From positions 1 to 32,301 of the forward strand of contig JBKPIY010000045.1 of NCBI GenBank assembly GCA_046730475.1: 32,301 nt of DNA, written 5' to 3'. This document shows, piece after piece, positions 1-10,124 of the stretch (positions are counted from its first letter, which is position 1; each line of letters starts with the position of its first letter). The DNA comes from JBKPIY01 sp046730475. Its GTDB lineage: Bacteria > Actinomycetota > Thermoleophilia > Solirubrobacterales > 70-9. The position numbers were made by a program, and so were the translations under genes. Under the pieces are notes generated by a model that saw only the letters and a program-made list of their open reading frames with translations, made no database searches and was not told the origin of the DNA.

Positions 1-514
1 CGGGGGACGCTTCGGGCGCCACCCCCGCTCGAGCACGAGCTCTCCCTCGACGCCCTCGACGGGGCGGGGCCGAGCTCCGTCACGGGGACGCGCTGATCGC
101 GGCCGGGAGGCCGGCGGCGGCGCCGGAGCTGAACCCGCCCGATCCGGTCTCGCGCGAGGACGCGGCGGAGGCGAGGCGAACCCACCTCGTCGCCTCCCCG
201 TTCGAGGCGGCGGATGAGCTCGCCGATCCGGCCGGCAATGTCCGCGAGGAGATCGTGTGGTCGGTGCTCGATTGCCCGAGCGGCGTGGCGGCGATCCTCG
301 AGCCGGATCTGGGCATCCGCGCGCTCGGGCGCCTGAACGGACTGATCGAGCGACCGATCGAGGCGGGCGGGAGTACGTCGCCGTCGGCTGGCCGATCGAG
401 CGGGACGGCCGCAAGTTTTACTCGGGCTCCGCTGTCTTCACCGACCAGGGCGAGCTGCTCGCCCTTGCCCGCGCCACCTGGATCGAGCTCCGCGACCAGC
501 CGGCGTTTGCCTAG
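1..514 (+). pseudogene. Decayed thioesterase/hotdog-fold gene (5' end outside the window)
   Basis: Hotdog-like protein sequence is recognisable but scattered over three plus-strand frames. Frame 1 at about 1-66 gives TLRAPPPLEHELSLD. Frame 3 at about 69-372 gives HGDALIAAGR, then NVREEIVWSVLDCPSG and LGRLNGLIERPIEAG. Frame 2 at about 372-514 gives EYVAVGWPIERDGRKFYSG and ends ARATWIEL before TAG at 512-514. Relatives known to me have a CFVCG-type segment of roughly 30 residues before the part equivalent to VASPF; it is missing here. Two frameshifts plus an internal deletion argue for a dead gene, although draft-assembly errors could explain the frameshifts. Its stop overlaps the folP stop on the opposite strand. 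The family call is from remembered sequence patterns and the substrate is unknown. Confidence 0.6.
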
Positions 515-1338
515 ACGCGGTCGACGATCGAGGCCGCCCGTTCGGGGTCGAGGATCGCCTCGGCCACGGTGAGCGCCTCCCGGATCGGGCCCACGTCGTG
601 AACCCGGAGCCCCGCGGCGCCGTTCATGTAGGCAAGCACGCAGCTGGCGATCGTACCCCCGAGGCGCCGATCGACCGGGGCGCCGGTGAGCTTGCCGATG
701 AAGCTCTTGCGAGAGGTCCCGACGAGGATCGGCCGTCCGAGCTCGCGGAGCTCTCCCAGCCGGCGGAGCAGCTCGAGGTTGTGCTCGACGGTCTTGCCGA
801 AGCCGATCCCTGGGTCGATCCAGATCCGATCCTCGTGGATCCCGTGCGAGATCGCAAACTCGGTCCGTTCGGCGAGGAAGGCCTTGACGTCGTCGACGAC
901 ATCGCCGTAGGTCGGGTTCTCCTGCATCGTCCGCGGGGTCCCCTGCATGTGCATGAGGCACACCTCGACACCGCCCGAGGCGCACACCGCGGCGATCTCG
1001 GGATCGGCGCTCAGGGCGGTGACGTCGTTGACGATCGACGCTCCCGCCGCGATCGCGGCCTTTGCCACAGCCGCCTTGGAGGTGTCGATCGAGACCGGGA
1101 TCCCGGGGCCGGCGGGCCCCGCCAGCGCCTCCACCACGGGGCCCACGCGGCGGAGCTCCTCCCCGGCGTCAACCGCCTCCGCCCCCGGTCGGGTCGACTC
1201 ACCGCCCACGTCGAGGACGTCGGCTCCCTCCTCGGCGAGCTCGCGTCCATGGGCGATCGCGAGCCCTGGATCAAGGAAGAGCCCCCCGTCCGAGAACGAG
1301 TCGGGGGTGACGTTGAGGATCCCGATCAGCTTCGCCAT
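511..1338 (-). CDS. folP: Dihydropteroate synthase
   Basis: Condenses p-aminobenzoate with 6-hydroxymethyl-dihydropterin diphosphate to give dihydropteroate in folate synthesis; cytosolic TIM-barrel enzyme and sulfonamide target. Visible motifs in order are GILNVTPDSFSDGG at the N-terminus, DVGGESTRPGA, SIDTSKAAVAKAA, IVNDVTAL, MHMQGTPRTMQ, DPGIGFGKT and GTSRKSFIG, covering the pterin and pABA loops of the family. The length of 275 residues is typical. I chose ATG 1338 because the family starts right before the GILNVTPDS strand; a GTG at 1365 would add nine non-conserved residues. It is the last gene of the minus-strand block that begins at tilS. In many actinobacteria folP follows ftsH closely; here a flavoprotein and a lipoprotein gene lie between them. 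Confidence 0.96.
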   Translation of the reverse strand: MAKLIGILNVTPDSFSDGGLFLDPGLAIAHGRELAEEGADVLDVGGESTRPGAEAVDAGEELRRVGPVVEALAGPAGPGIPVSIDTSKAAVAKAAIAAGASIVNDVTALSADPEIAAVCASGGVEVCLMHMQGTPRTMQENPTYGDVVDDVKAFLAERTEFAISHGIHEDRIWIDPGIGFGKTVEHNLELLRRLGELRELGRPILVGTSRKSFIGKLTGAPVDRRLGGTIASCVLAYMNGAAGLRVHDVGPIREALTVAEAILDPERAASIVDRV

Positions 1339-1396
1339 CGGCCCAGTATCCACCGCGCCGCCCACCCGCTCAGCCCCGGCCGGGTCCGGAGTGCCG

Positions 1397-1732
1397 CTAT
1401 TCGGCCCGGATCAGGCGCCCGTCGGGCGTCAGCTCGACGAAGTGATGAGCGTCGCCCGAGCGGTACCGGGCGCACTGGTTGGCGGGGTCGTCGTCGACGT
1501 CCTCTCGGGGATCGTGGGCGATGTCGACCACCCAGTCGGGAAGCCCCCGTAGGCGCTCCGCGATGCACGGGCCGCCGGAGAGGTCGCGCCCGGAGCCGCG
1601 GGCTCGCTCGTACGCCGCGTTGGCAGCGGCGATCGCCTTCGCCTTCTCGCCCTCGCTCGCCCCGCCCCCTCCACCGCAGCCGGCGAGGACTAGGAGGACG
1701 GCCAGGGACACGGCAGCCGCCGCCGCCCTCAT
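1397..1732 (-). CDS. Small secreted lipoprotein, function unknown
   Basis: A 111-residue protein with a clear lipoprotein signal: Met-Arg, an Ala/Val/Leu stretch and the lipobox LAGC (Cys19), followed by a Gly-rich linker. After diacylglyceryl attachment it would sit on the outer face of the membrane. The mature part is helical and charged, with two further cysteines (GGPCIAERL and NQCARY) that could form a disulfide. The ATG overlaps the TGA of the flavoprotein gene upstream by four bases (ATGA), so the two are very likely translationally coupled and made together. I do not recognise the family. The pairing suggests a role linked to the flavoenzyme, but that is inference only. Confidence 0.8.
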   Translation of the reverse strand: MRAAAAAVSLAVLLVLAGCGGGGGASEGEKAKAIAAANAAYERARGSGRDLSGGPCIAERLRGLPDWVVDIAHDPREDVDDDPANQCARYRSGDAHHFVELTPDGRLIRAE

Positions 1733-3087
1733 CCGGTCTCGGCGGCGGCCCGCTCGCCCGAGCGGATCGCCCCCTCCATATAGCCGTTCCAGACGGTCGC
1801 GGTCTCGGCGCCGGCCCAGTGGAGCGGCCCCACCGGGGCCCGCAGCGCGGGGCCGTTTTCGACCCAGGCCCCCGGCGGCATGAAGCCGCCGTAGCAGCCG
1901 CGCGAGTACTCGTCGTTCGCCCAGGCTCGGTCGATGTAACGCTCCGGGCTCGCCGCCCTCTCGCCGAAGAAGCGGCGCAGGCAACCGATCACCAGCTCGC
2001 GGCGCCCGGCCTCGGGGAGGCCGCTGGCGCGGCGGGCCGCCCGTCCCTCCAGGAACGCGAGGAGGACGCCCGGCGATCCGTCTGGCGGCGAGTTGTCGAA
2101 GGTGACCGATACCGGCCCGTCGGCGCTGGTCGTCTGCCCTGAGAGGCCGTCCGCGCGCCAGAAGGGCTCCGGGTAGATCGCCATGCACTTCACCACGCTG
2201 CCCTGGGCCATCCTCTGGGCGAGCCCGTCGCGGATCGCGGGGAGCGGCGGGTCGTAGGCGATCCTACCGGCGAGCGCCGGCGGCATCGCGACGATCGCCC
2301 GGCGGGCCCGAACCGCCACCGCATCGTCGGCGCCCGCGCCGCCGGCATGGACGGTGACGGCGTCGCCGCGGTGCTCGACCCGCCGCACCGGAGCCGACCG
2401 CCGCACCCGATCGCCCAGCTCCTCCGCCATCCTCAGCGAGATCAGCTGGGTGCCGCCGACGACCCTCGATTCCTGGGCTCCGCCCTCGGTGTCGAGGAGG
2501 GCCTCGAAGGAGCCCGCCGCGCGGATATAGAAGAGGGCGTGAAGGAGGGAGAGGTCCTCGGGCTCGGCGGCCCACACCGCCCAGATCCCGAGCCGGATCA
2601 GGTCCCGGGCCCCGGGTGTGCGGATGTTCCGCCGGATCCAGGTGGCGAGGGTCTGCGCGTCCCAGTCCGCCGCCCGGTCGGCCGCCCAGGGCCGCTCGGG
2701 ATCGACCCGCTTCGCCATCCGGTTGATCCGCGCCAGGGTCGCCCCCGTCTCGGCGAGCGCGATCGGGCTCAGCTTCGGAATCGTTCCCGTGTAGGGCCGC
2801 AGGCGCCCCTTTCGCTCGAACAGGTTGCGACCCTCTCCGTAGGTGGGAAACGTCTCGAGCCCGAGCTCGGCGATCAGCTCGAGCGCGCGCGTCTGCTGCG
2901 GTCCGACCCACTGGCCCCCGACCTCGACGATCTTCCCGTCGCCGATCGGCTCGTTCAGCGTCCTCCCCCCGACCCGGTCCCGCGCCTCCAGCACGACCGG
3001 CTCACGGCCGAGCCGCACCAGCTCCCGGGCCGCCGCCAGCCCCGCCAGTCCGGCGCCGACCACCACGACATCGGCCTCTTCCTCCAT
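1729..3087 (-). CDS. Flavin monoamine oxidase family protein
   Basis: FAD-dependent amine oxidase of the monoamine oxidase family (452 residues, normal length), which oxidises an amine to an imine and makes H2O2. The FAD dinucleotide fold is VVVVGAGLAGLAAA at residues 7-20, followed by VLEARDRVGGRT at 32-43. The C-terminal family signature HWAGAETAT is followed by GYMEGAIRSGERAA. The segment RGCYGGFMPPG contains Cys398 at the position of the cysteine that carries covalently bound FAD in human MAO, so covalent flavin is likely. The substrate is unknown. It lies 91 bp after ftsH and overlaps the lipoprotein gene by 4 bp. No signal peptide is seen, so the enzyme is probably cytosolic. Putrescine oxidase and tyramine oxidase are possible relatives that cannot be separated by eye. 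Confidence 0.9.
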   Translation of the reverse strand: MEEEADVVVVGAGLAGLAAARELVRLGREPVVLEARDRVGGRTLNEPIGDGKIVEVGGQWVGPQQTRALELIAELGLETFPTYGEGRNLFERKGRLRPYTGTIPKLSPIALAETGATLARINRMAKRVDPERPWAADRAADWDAQTLATWIRRNIRTPGARDLIRLGIWAVWAAEPEDLSLLHALFYIRAAGSFEALLDTEGGAQESRVVGGTQLISLRMAEELGDRVRRSAPVRRVEHRGDAVTVHAGGAGADDAVAVRARRAIVAMPPALAGRIAYDPPLPAIRDGLAQRMAQGSVVKCMAIYPEPFWRADGLSGQTTSADGPVSVTFDNSPPDGSPGVLLAFLEGRAARRASGLPEAGRRELVIGCLRRFFGERAASPERYIDRAWANDEYSRGCYGGFMPPGAWVENGPALRAPVGPLHWAGAETATVWNGYMEGAIRSGERAAAETG

Positions 3088-3178
3088 TCAGCCGGAAGTA
3101 TCGCCTCCCTGGTCATTCACGGACCGCAACGCCCTGCTGCGTTCGCGGTCGTCTGGACGCCGGTAGGGGACCGGACCG

Positions 3179-5131
<1,953 letters not shown>

Positions 5132-5138
5132 CAGGGCG

Positions 5139-5144
5139 AGGGTA
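5139..5144 (-). promoter_or_regulatory. Candidate -10 element for leaderless ftsH
   Basis: TACCCT lies on the minus strand exactly 7 nt before the ftsH GTG, so transcription would begin at the start codon. No matching -35 box is obvious. Confidence 0.4.
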
Positions 5145-5164
5145 CCAGGGTAAGCGTGGCTGAC

Positions 5165-5734
5165 TTAGGTGTTTTCCCGCAGGGCGGCGACGTACGAGAG
5201 ATTGCGAAAGCGCTCGTCGTAGTCGAGCCCGTAGCCGACCGCGAACCGGTCCGGGATCTCGAAGCCGACGTAGCGGATCGGGAGCTCCACCCGCCGGCGC
5301 TCGGGCTTGGTGAGCAGGGCGCAGACCTCCAGCGAGCGCGGCTCGCGGGCCCGGAGGTTCTTCAGCAGGTAGTGGAGGGTGAGCCCGGAGTCGATGATGT
5401 CCTCGACGATGAGGACGTCGCGCCCGCCGATCGAGGCGTCGAGGTCCTTGAGGATGCGAACCACCCCGGAGGAGTCGGTCGCCGAGCCGTAGCTCGACAC
5501 GGCCATGAAGTCCAATTCGCACGGCACCGTCAGTCGCCGCATCAGGTCGGCGAGGAAGGGGACCGCCCCCTTGAGGATCGCGACCAGGAGAAGGTCGCTG
5601 CCCTCGTAGTCCCGACTGATCTCGGCGGCGAGCTCGTTCACCCGCGCGAGCAGCTCCTCCTCCGAGACCAGGGTCTCGCCGATCAGCTCCCCTCCGTGCA
5701 CGCCGGGGCCGTCGCCCCCGTCCGCTCGCGCCAT
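5165..5734 (-). CDS. hpt: Hypoxanthine phosphoribosyltransferase
   Basis: Purine salvage enzyme that joins hypoxanthine or guanine to PRPP to give IMP or GMP in the cytosol. The PRPP-binding loop VLIVEDIIDSGLTL lies at residues 107-120, with its two acidic residues preceding DSG. The flexible-loop part MAVSSYG and the purine-site part VGFEIPDRFAVGYGLDYDERFRN are also present. The length of 189 residues is normal. The ATG at 5734 was chosen; a GTG at the VHGGELIG position would be a shorter alternative start. It sits between tilS (56 bp upstream) and ftsH (33 bp downstream), the usual actinobacterial order. Confidence 0.96.
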   Translation of the reverse strand: MARADGGDGPGVHGGELIGETLVSEEELLARVNELAAEISRDYEGSDLLLVAILKGAVPFLADLMRRLTVPCELDFMAVSSYGSATDSSGVVRILKDLDASIGGRDVLIVEDIIDSGLTLHYLLKNLRAREPRSLEVCALLTKPERRRVELPIRYVGFEIPDRFAVGYGLDYDERFRNLSYVAALRENT

Positions 5735-5742
5735 CGGGCGAG

Positions 5743-5748
5743 AGTCTA
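5743..5748 (-). promoter_or_regulatory. Candidate -10 element for hpt
   Basis: TAGACT on the minus strand, 8 nt before the hpt ATG. This fits a TANNNT -10 and a leaderless or near-leaderless start. Confidence 0.35.
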
Positions 5749-5790
5749 GGATGGGAGCTGGCCAGCCTCACCTGCGGTCGCGAGACGGCC

Positions 5791-7140
5791 TCAAAGGTCC
5801 GGGTCGCCGACCACCCTGGCGCTGAGGACCGCGGCCCGGACTGCGCTGGGCGGAGCGGCGAAGTCCTCGGACACGGCCACCCCCGCGATCCACGCGATCC
5901 GATCCCCCGAGGTGATCACGGGGAGCGTGCGGCGAAGCGATCGGGGAACCTTGCGGTCGGTGAACAGGTCCTGGAGCGACTTGGTACCGCCGAGGCCCAG
6001 CGGACGGATCCGATCCCCCTCGCGCCAGGCGCGCACGGTGAGCTCCCCGGAGAGCGCCTCGGGATCGAGCACCGCGACGTCCGCCGAACGGGGCTCCGCC
6101 GGGTACGCCCGCACCTCGGCCCTCACCTCCCAGCCGCCGAACCGGCAGCTCCCTGGCAGCCTCAGGCTCGCCTCCACCGGACGCGACTCGGCCGAGGAGG
6201 CGAAGCGGATGTGGCCGTGCTCGAGGCGGACCTCGAGGCCGCCGCCGAGCTCCACCACCCCACCCTCCGGGTTGCCGGCAAGCCGCCAGATCTCGGCGGC
6301 GCGCTCTCGCCCAAGCGCCAGCGGCGCCCCAGCGACCCGCTCGGCCAGCGCCCGCAGGGCGAGCCTGCGGATGGCGGGCTCGAGGCCGGCGAGTGCGTCG
6401 GCGGAGACGACCGGCCCGGTGCCGGCCCCGGCCCGCTCCAGCGCCTCGGCGGCGAGGCGATCGAGGGCCTCGGCTTCCTCGGCGAGCTCGGCCCGGGTGG
6501 CGGCGATCGTCTCCTCGGTCGCGGGCGACAGCTCGCGGAGGACCGGAAGGACCTCGTTGCGGATCCGGTTGCGGGCGAAGCGGCGCTCGGCATTGGTGGG
6601 GTCGTCGCGGAAGGGGAGGCCACCTGCCTCAGCCAGGCGGCGGACTTGGTCCCGGCCGAGGTCGAGGAGGGGGCGAATCACCGCCCCGCGCCGCGGCGGC
6701 AGCCCGAGTAGCGCCCGCCGCCCCGGGGAAGACGCGAGGCGGTAGATCACGGTCTCGGCGAGGTCGGTGCGAGTGTGGCCGGTCGCAACCCAGGCGAGGC
6801 CCCGATCCCGCCGCAGGATTTCCGCTGCCGCGTAACGGGCCTCTCGTGCCGCCGCCTGGACGTTCCCCTGGCCGAGGCTCGGCCTCTCCACGACCAACTC
6901 GAGCCCGAGCAGCTCGCAGAGCCGGCGGCATCCTTCCTCGTCCTCGCCGGAGTCGCTGCGCAGCGCGTAGTTGAGATGGAGGGCGACGAGGCCGGCGGCG
7001 CCGAGGTGCTCGACCAGCCCGGCGGCGGTTGCTGCCGAGTCGGGACCCCCTGAGACGAGGATCACGCCGGAGGACCCGGGCGGCGCCAGGCCGCTCTCCC
7101 GCACGGCGCGGGCGAGGGCGGAGAGCGCCGTCGCGGCCAT
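5791..7140 (-). CDS. tilS: tRNA(Ile)-lysidine synthetase
   Basis: Converts C34 of the CAU-anticodon tRNA(Ile) to lysidine using ATP and lysine, so that the tRNA reads AUA. The N-terminal PP-loop ATPase motif SGGPDSA is at residues 30-36. The N-type domain contains VATGHTRTDLAETVIYRLASSPGRR, written here as two adjoining pieces: VATGHTRTDLAETV and IYRLASSPGRR. The C-terminal TilS domain is recognisable in WREGDRIRPLGLGG and KSLQDLFTDRKVP. At 449 residues it is of normal length with both accessory domains. It heads the tilS-hpt-ftsH run. The ATG at 7140 has TAGAAT six bases upstream and no Shine-Dalgarno, which suggests a leaderless transcript. Confidence 0.95.
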   Translation of the reverse strand: MAATALSALARAVRESGLAPPGSSGVILVSGGPDSAATAAGLVEHLGAAGLVALHLNYALRSDSGEDEEGCRRLCELLGLELVVERPSLGQGNVQAAAREARYAAAEILRRDRGLAWVATGHTRTDLAETVIYRLASSPGRRALLGLPPRRGAVIRPLLDLGRDQVRRLAEAGGLPFRDDPTNAERRFARNRIRNEVLPVLRELSPATEETIAATRAELAEEAEALDRLAAEALERAGAGTGPVVSADALAGLEPAIRRLALRALAERVAGAPLALGRERAAEIWRLAGNPEGGVVELGGGLEVRLEHGHIRFASSAESRPVEASLRLPGSCRFGGWEVRAEVRAYPAEPRSADVAVLDPEALSGELTVRAWREGDRIRPLGLGGTKSLQDLFTDRKVPRSLRRTLPVITSGDRIAWIAGVAVSEDFAAPPSAVRAAVLSARVVGDPDL

Positions 7141-7146
7141 GGAACG

Positions 7147-7152
7147 ATTCTA
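7147..7152 (-). promoter_or_regulatory. Candidate -10 element for leaderless tilS
   Basis: TAGAAT on the minus strand, 6 nt before the tilS ATG. It is a good TANNNT match at the spacing expected when the message starts at the ATG. Confidence 0.5.
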
Positions 7153-7206
7153 GGAACGGCGGGAACCTGCGGCGCCCAGGCTGGACGACACCGCGGCGAC
7201 CCGCCC

Positions 7207-8406
7207 TCACCGACTCGCCGGCCGGGCGACGTAGAGCGACACCGCCCCGGGGAAGCCCTTCAGGGTCACCTCCCCGAGCGGCTCGAACGCGAGCCAGTCC
7301 GACTCGCCGATCGCCTCGACCACGGGCCGCGTCACCAGCACCTCGCCGCCGAGCGCCCGGGTGACGACCCGGTGCGTGAGGTTGACGTCGCCGCCGAAGT
7401 AGTCGCCGTCGCGGAACACCGCCGCCCCGCAGTGCAGCCCGACCCGCGGCTGGGGGCGCTCCTGGAACAGGGTGAGGAAGCCGACGGCCCACTCGGTCAG
7501 GGTGGCGGGGTCGGGGGAGACCACCATCACCTCGTCGCCGATCGTCTTCACGATCGTGGCCTCGGCCGGGAGGGTGGCCTGAACGGTGTCTACGAACCGC
7601 TCGAGCAGATCGAGCGCCTCCTCATCGCCCTCCTCCTCCGTGTAGCGGGTGAAGCCGGTGAGGTCGACGAAGCAGAACGCCATTGAAACCCGCGGCAGCC
7701 CTCCCTTGCCGCCGGGCGCCTCGGTCTCCATATGGCCGACCACGTCCTGCTCCAGGTAGAAGCGCAGGTAGCGGCCGTGCATGTACTCCATCAGCGGGGC
7801 GGTGATCGGGAGCAGGTCCTCGACCAGGCCCGCCATCTCCTCGGCGATGTCGAGCGGCTCGGCCCCGTCCTCGATCAGTGGCTCGTGGACGTAGAGGTGA
7901 AAGAGGCGAACCTCGGCGTCCGCGACCTTGCGGATCGACTGGGCATAGACCCGCACGAGCTGAAGGAAGGCAACCAGCGGGAACCCCGTCGCGAGGACCC
8001 GGGCGCAGTACTGCATCGCTTGGAGGTCCTCCTCGTTGAGGGCGTCCTCGCGGCCCGCCGGCGTCCCCAGCAAGGTCATCAGCCGCTCGATCAGCTCGGG
8101 CTCCAGCCCGGTCCGCTCCGCCACCTCCCGGCGGGTGAAACGACCGGCCGGGACGTGGACCAGGTCCTCGGCGACGCCGAAGGCGAGGCGGCCGCTCCTG
8201 GCCGCGTCCCGGACGGCCTCCAGCGGGTAGCCGCGCTCTCGCATCCTTGCGGCCACCCGCGCCTGGGCAGCCGCCGCCCTTGTCCAGTGCCCGTTGGAGA
8301 GGGGGACGATCCGCTCGTTCGCCCACCGCTTAAGGGTGGAGGCGGAGACGCCGGAGAGCAAGCTGGCCTCGGCGAGCGAAATCCGATCTCCCGGGCGCTC
8401 GGTCAT
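7207..8406 (-). CDS. MerR-type HTH / regulatory domain / class III adenylate cyclase fusion
   Basis: Predicted to make cAMP from ATP. Residues about 9-36 form a MerR-like helix-turn-helix (LAEASLLSGVSASTLKRWA). Residues about 88-220 resemble the regulatory domain of actinobacterial cyclases such as Rv1264 (REVAERTGLEPELIERLM), itself HTH-like. The catalytic domain begins near residue 238. Metal-binding aspartates are D248 (FVDLTGFT) and D291 (KTIGDEVMV). Lys287 and Asp340 fit the Lys/Asp pair that selects adenine, and Asn342 and Arg346 (VNLTHR) fit the transition-state pair. All key residues are therefore present. No membrane segment is seen, so the protein is cytosolic. I chose ATG 8406 because the HTH begins at once; the longer frame upstream is low-complexity. 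Whether it binds DNA is not known. Confidence 0.88.
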   Translation of the reverse strand: MTERPGDRISLAEASLLSGVSASTLKRWANERIVPLSNGHWTRAAAAQARVAARMRERGYPLEAVRDAARSGRLAFGVAEDLVHVPAGRFTRREVAERTGLEPELIERLMTLLGTPAGREDALNEEDLQAMQYCARVLATGFPLVAFLQLVRVYAQSIRKVADAEVRLFHLYVHEPLIEDGAEPLDIAEEMAGLVEDLLPITAPLMEYMHGRYLRFYLEQDVVGHMETEAPGGKGGLPRVSMAFCFVDLTGFTRYTEEEGDEEALDLLERFVDTVQATLPAEATIVKTIGDEVMVVSPDPATLTEWAVGFLTLFQERPQPRVGLHCGAAVFRDGDYFGGDVNLTHRVVTRALGGEVLVTRPVVEAIGESDWLAFEPLGEVTLKGFPGAVSLYVARPASR

Positions 8407-8686
8407 CGCCGGCGCCCCCCTGGCGGTGCGGCTGGCTCGGCCCCTACGTGGAGCGACGGGGTCGCGCAACCCCGTCGCCCGCGGGCTGACGGCCCGCTGC
8501 GTTGACCATCGGCGCCTGGGCGCCTCGCGGGCTCGTGCCGCTCGCCCCAGTCGCCATGGGCCGAGCCGGTGACGCGCCCACTCCTGGCCACAGTTTTTCG
8601 GTGCTGCGCTGAGCTTACGCCGCCGCACCCGCCCGAGTCAAACGCCCGACCCCTTGCCGCCTGCCGCTGCATCGGCGTGGCCTGCG

Positions 8687-9115
8687 TCAGTCGAGCGCCA
8701 GGTGTGGGTAATTCTTTGCGACCACGTCCCGGTAGTGCGCGCAGAGCGGCTTCACCGCCGGAAAGAACCGGAGCGCGGCCCCGGCATCCTCGACCTTCGT
8801 CCGCAGGTTGCCACGCGCTATCGCGATCAAGGGGTTCTCGCGACCCTGGAGGAAGCGGTTGGCGAACTCCGACTCCATCGTCAGCCTCAGCTTCGGGTGA
8901 GACCGCGAGCGCCGCGAGAAGTCCCACCGGACGAAGTGGTTGCCGCGGTCCGCCGGGGCGAGGTTGAGGACCAGCTTCAGGTCGGGGACCTCGAGCCGCA
9001 GGGGGCCCGCCCCGGAGCGCAGCCGGGGGCCGTCGTCGGGGTCCGAGTCGATCTCGGTGATCACCGCGTCGAGGATCTCGCGGAGCTCCTTCGCAGATCG
9101 GTAGCACCCCGCCAA
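8687..9115 (-). CDS. SCP2-like (sterol carrier-type) protein
   Basis: A 142-residue protein with the strand and helix pattern of the SCP2 fold, which binds lipids or other hydrophobic ligands: LKLVLNLAP, HFVRWDFSRRS, LRLTMESEFANRFLQG and AIARGNLRTKVEDAGAALRF. In this family the helix after the Leu-rich strands lines the ligand tunnel. The start is taken as TTG 9115, two bases after the TAG of the upstream coiled-coil gene and with AAGGG just before it, which indicates translation reinitiation in one operon. No signal peptide is present. It could be linked to lipid or polyester granule handling with the two upstream proteins, but that is inference. The ligand is unknown. Confidence 0.72.
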   Translation of the reverse strand: MAGCYRSAKELREILDAVITEIDSDPDDGPRLRSGAGPLRLEVPDLKLVLNLAPADRGNHFVRWDFSRRSRSHPKLRLTMESEFANRFLQGRENPLIAIARGNLRTKVEDAGAALRFFPAVKPLCAHYRDVVAKNYPHLALD

Positions 9116-9117
9116 GG

Positions 9118-9522
9118 CTAACCCTTTGGCTTAGGCCGAGACTTGGCCCGGTCGAGGAGGGCCCGGGGTCGCCTCCGCCCCTCCAGCTCGGCGACCCGCG
9201 CCCGGAGGGTGGTGATCTCCTCCCGGAGCGCCGCCACCTCCTCACGGCTCGCGACCCGGCCGCGGAGGGCGTCCACGACCCGGCCCACCATCGCCCGCGG
9301 GGCGCGGCGCGCCTCCTGGCCGCGGCGGACCACGGCGCGGCGCGCCTCGTCGACCGCCTCGCGGGCATCGGCTCCCCGGCGGGAGACCTCGTCGAGCAGC
9401 TCCCCCGCCCGCTCCCTGGTTTCGGCGGCTGAGCCCGCGGTGGCGGCGAAGGTCCGCTCGACCGCAGCCCGCAGGGCGTCTGAGAGGCCGCCGTGGTGCT
9501 CGTCTGCTTCCGGGTGCGGCAT
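9118..9522 (-). CDS. Coiled-coil protein, phasin-like character, function unknown
   Basis: A 134-residue, highly charged protein that is mostly Arg, Ala and Glu. Long amphipathic helices run through residues about 12-80, and a strong heptad pattern (EEVAALREEITTLRARVAELEG) at about 93-114 is written here as EEVAALREEITT then LRARVAELEG. It ends in a basic tail. Such proteins resemble phasins and granule-associated coiled coils in composition, but I see no defining motif and do not assign a family. It lies between a second coiled-coil gene (107 bp upstream) and the SCP2-like gene (2 bp downstream). ATG 9522 has TACGCT six bases upstream and no Shine-Dalgarno. Confidence 0.75.
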   Translation of the reverse strand: MPHPEADEHHGGLSDALRAAVERTFAATAGSAAETRERAGELLDEVSRRGADAREAVDEARRAVVRRGQEARRAPRAMVGRVVDALRGRVASREEVAALREEITTLRARVAELEGRRRPRALLDRAKSRPKPKG

Positions 9523-9528
9523 CGGTGA

Positions 9529-9534
9529 AGCGTA
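9529..9534 (-). promoter_or_regulatory. Candidate -10 element for the leaderless gene at 9522
   Basis: TACGCT on the minus strand, 6 nt before the ATG at 9522. Confidence 0.35.
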
Positions 9535-9629
9535 TCGCCGGGGTGGCGGAGGGGCCCCCCGGCTGAGCGCCCGACGTCTACGGGCTGATCCGGGTCATCC
9601 ACCCACGCGGATAACCCCCCATCAACCCT

Positions 9630-9941
9630 CTAGGTGTCGAGTCGCCGGCCGACCTCGCGGACCTCGTCCGAGAGCCTGTCGAGGGCGTCCTCGACCGATT
9701 CCAGCCGGTCGGACAGGGCGCGAAGGCGGCGCGCGAGCCGGTCGAGGTCGGCCGCGGAGGCGACGTTGAGGTTGCGCCTCGCGTGGGCGGTCGCCTGCGA
9801 GGCCGCGTCGCGGGCGCCGAAGGCAGCCTGGAGGATCTGGCTGAAGATCGGGTTCTCGAGCAGGATCTGGGCGACGTCCCCGAACGCCTCCTCGCCGCGC
9901 GCGGAGAGCCTCTCCCGGAGCCCCTCTCCGCTGTCGTTCAT
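9630..9941 (-). CDS. Small coiled-coil protein, function unknown
   Basis: A 103-residue protein. The N-terminal part (FGDVAQILLENPIFSQILQ) has a hydrophobic face and could bind a membrane, granule or partner. The C-terminal half (LARRLRALSDRLESVEDALD and onward) is a classic heptad coiled coil. There is no signal peptide or catalytic motif. It is the first of three minus-strand genes ending with the SCP2-like protein, and it resembles the next gene in being short, Arg/Ala/Glu-rich and coiled. I think of them as a functional pair, possibly phasin-like; this is inference. It diverges from the cell-wall hydrolase gene across a 260 bp gap. Confidence 0.75.
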   Translation of the reverse strand: MNDSGEGLRERLSARGEEAFGDVAQILLENPIFSQILQAAFGARDAASQATAHARRNLNVASAADLDRLARRLRALSDRLESVEDALDRLSDEVREVGRRLDT

Positions 9942-10124
9942 CGCCGCGCCGGCATCGCTCGGCCCACCTTAGCGCGGGCCGGCCGCGCTGTCCCGATGCG
10001 GCGGAAGGCGAACCGCACCGGAATGCGAGGGCTGAGCCCATTGTTGACCGATTCAGTACGGTTTTCGTCCGATGAAGGCGCCGCTTCGCTGTTGCAAAGG
10101 AAAAAGCGAACCAGTAGTTTCCAT

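Noticed and set aside
10041..10075. TTGACC as a -35 box for the hydrolase
   Set aside because: No acceptable -10 hexamer lies 16-18 bp downstream.
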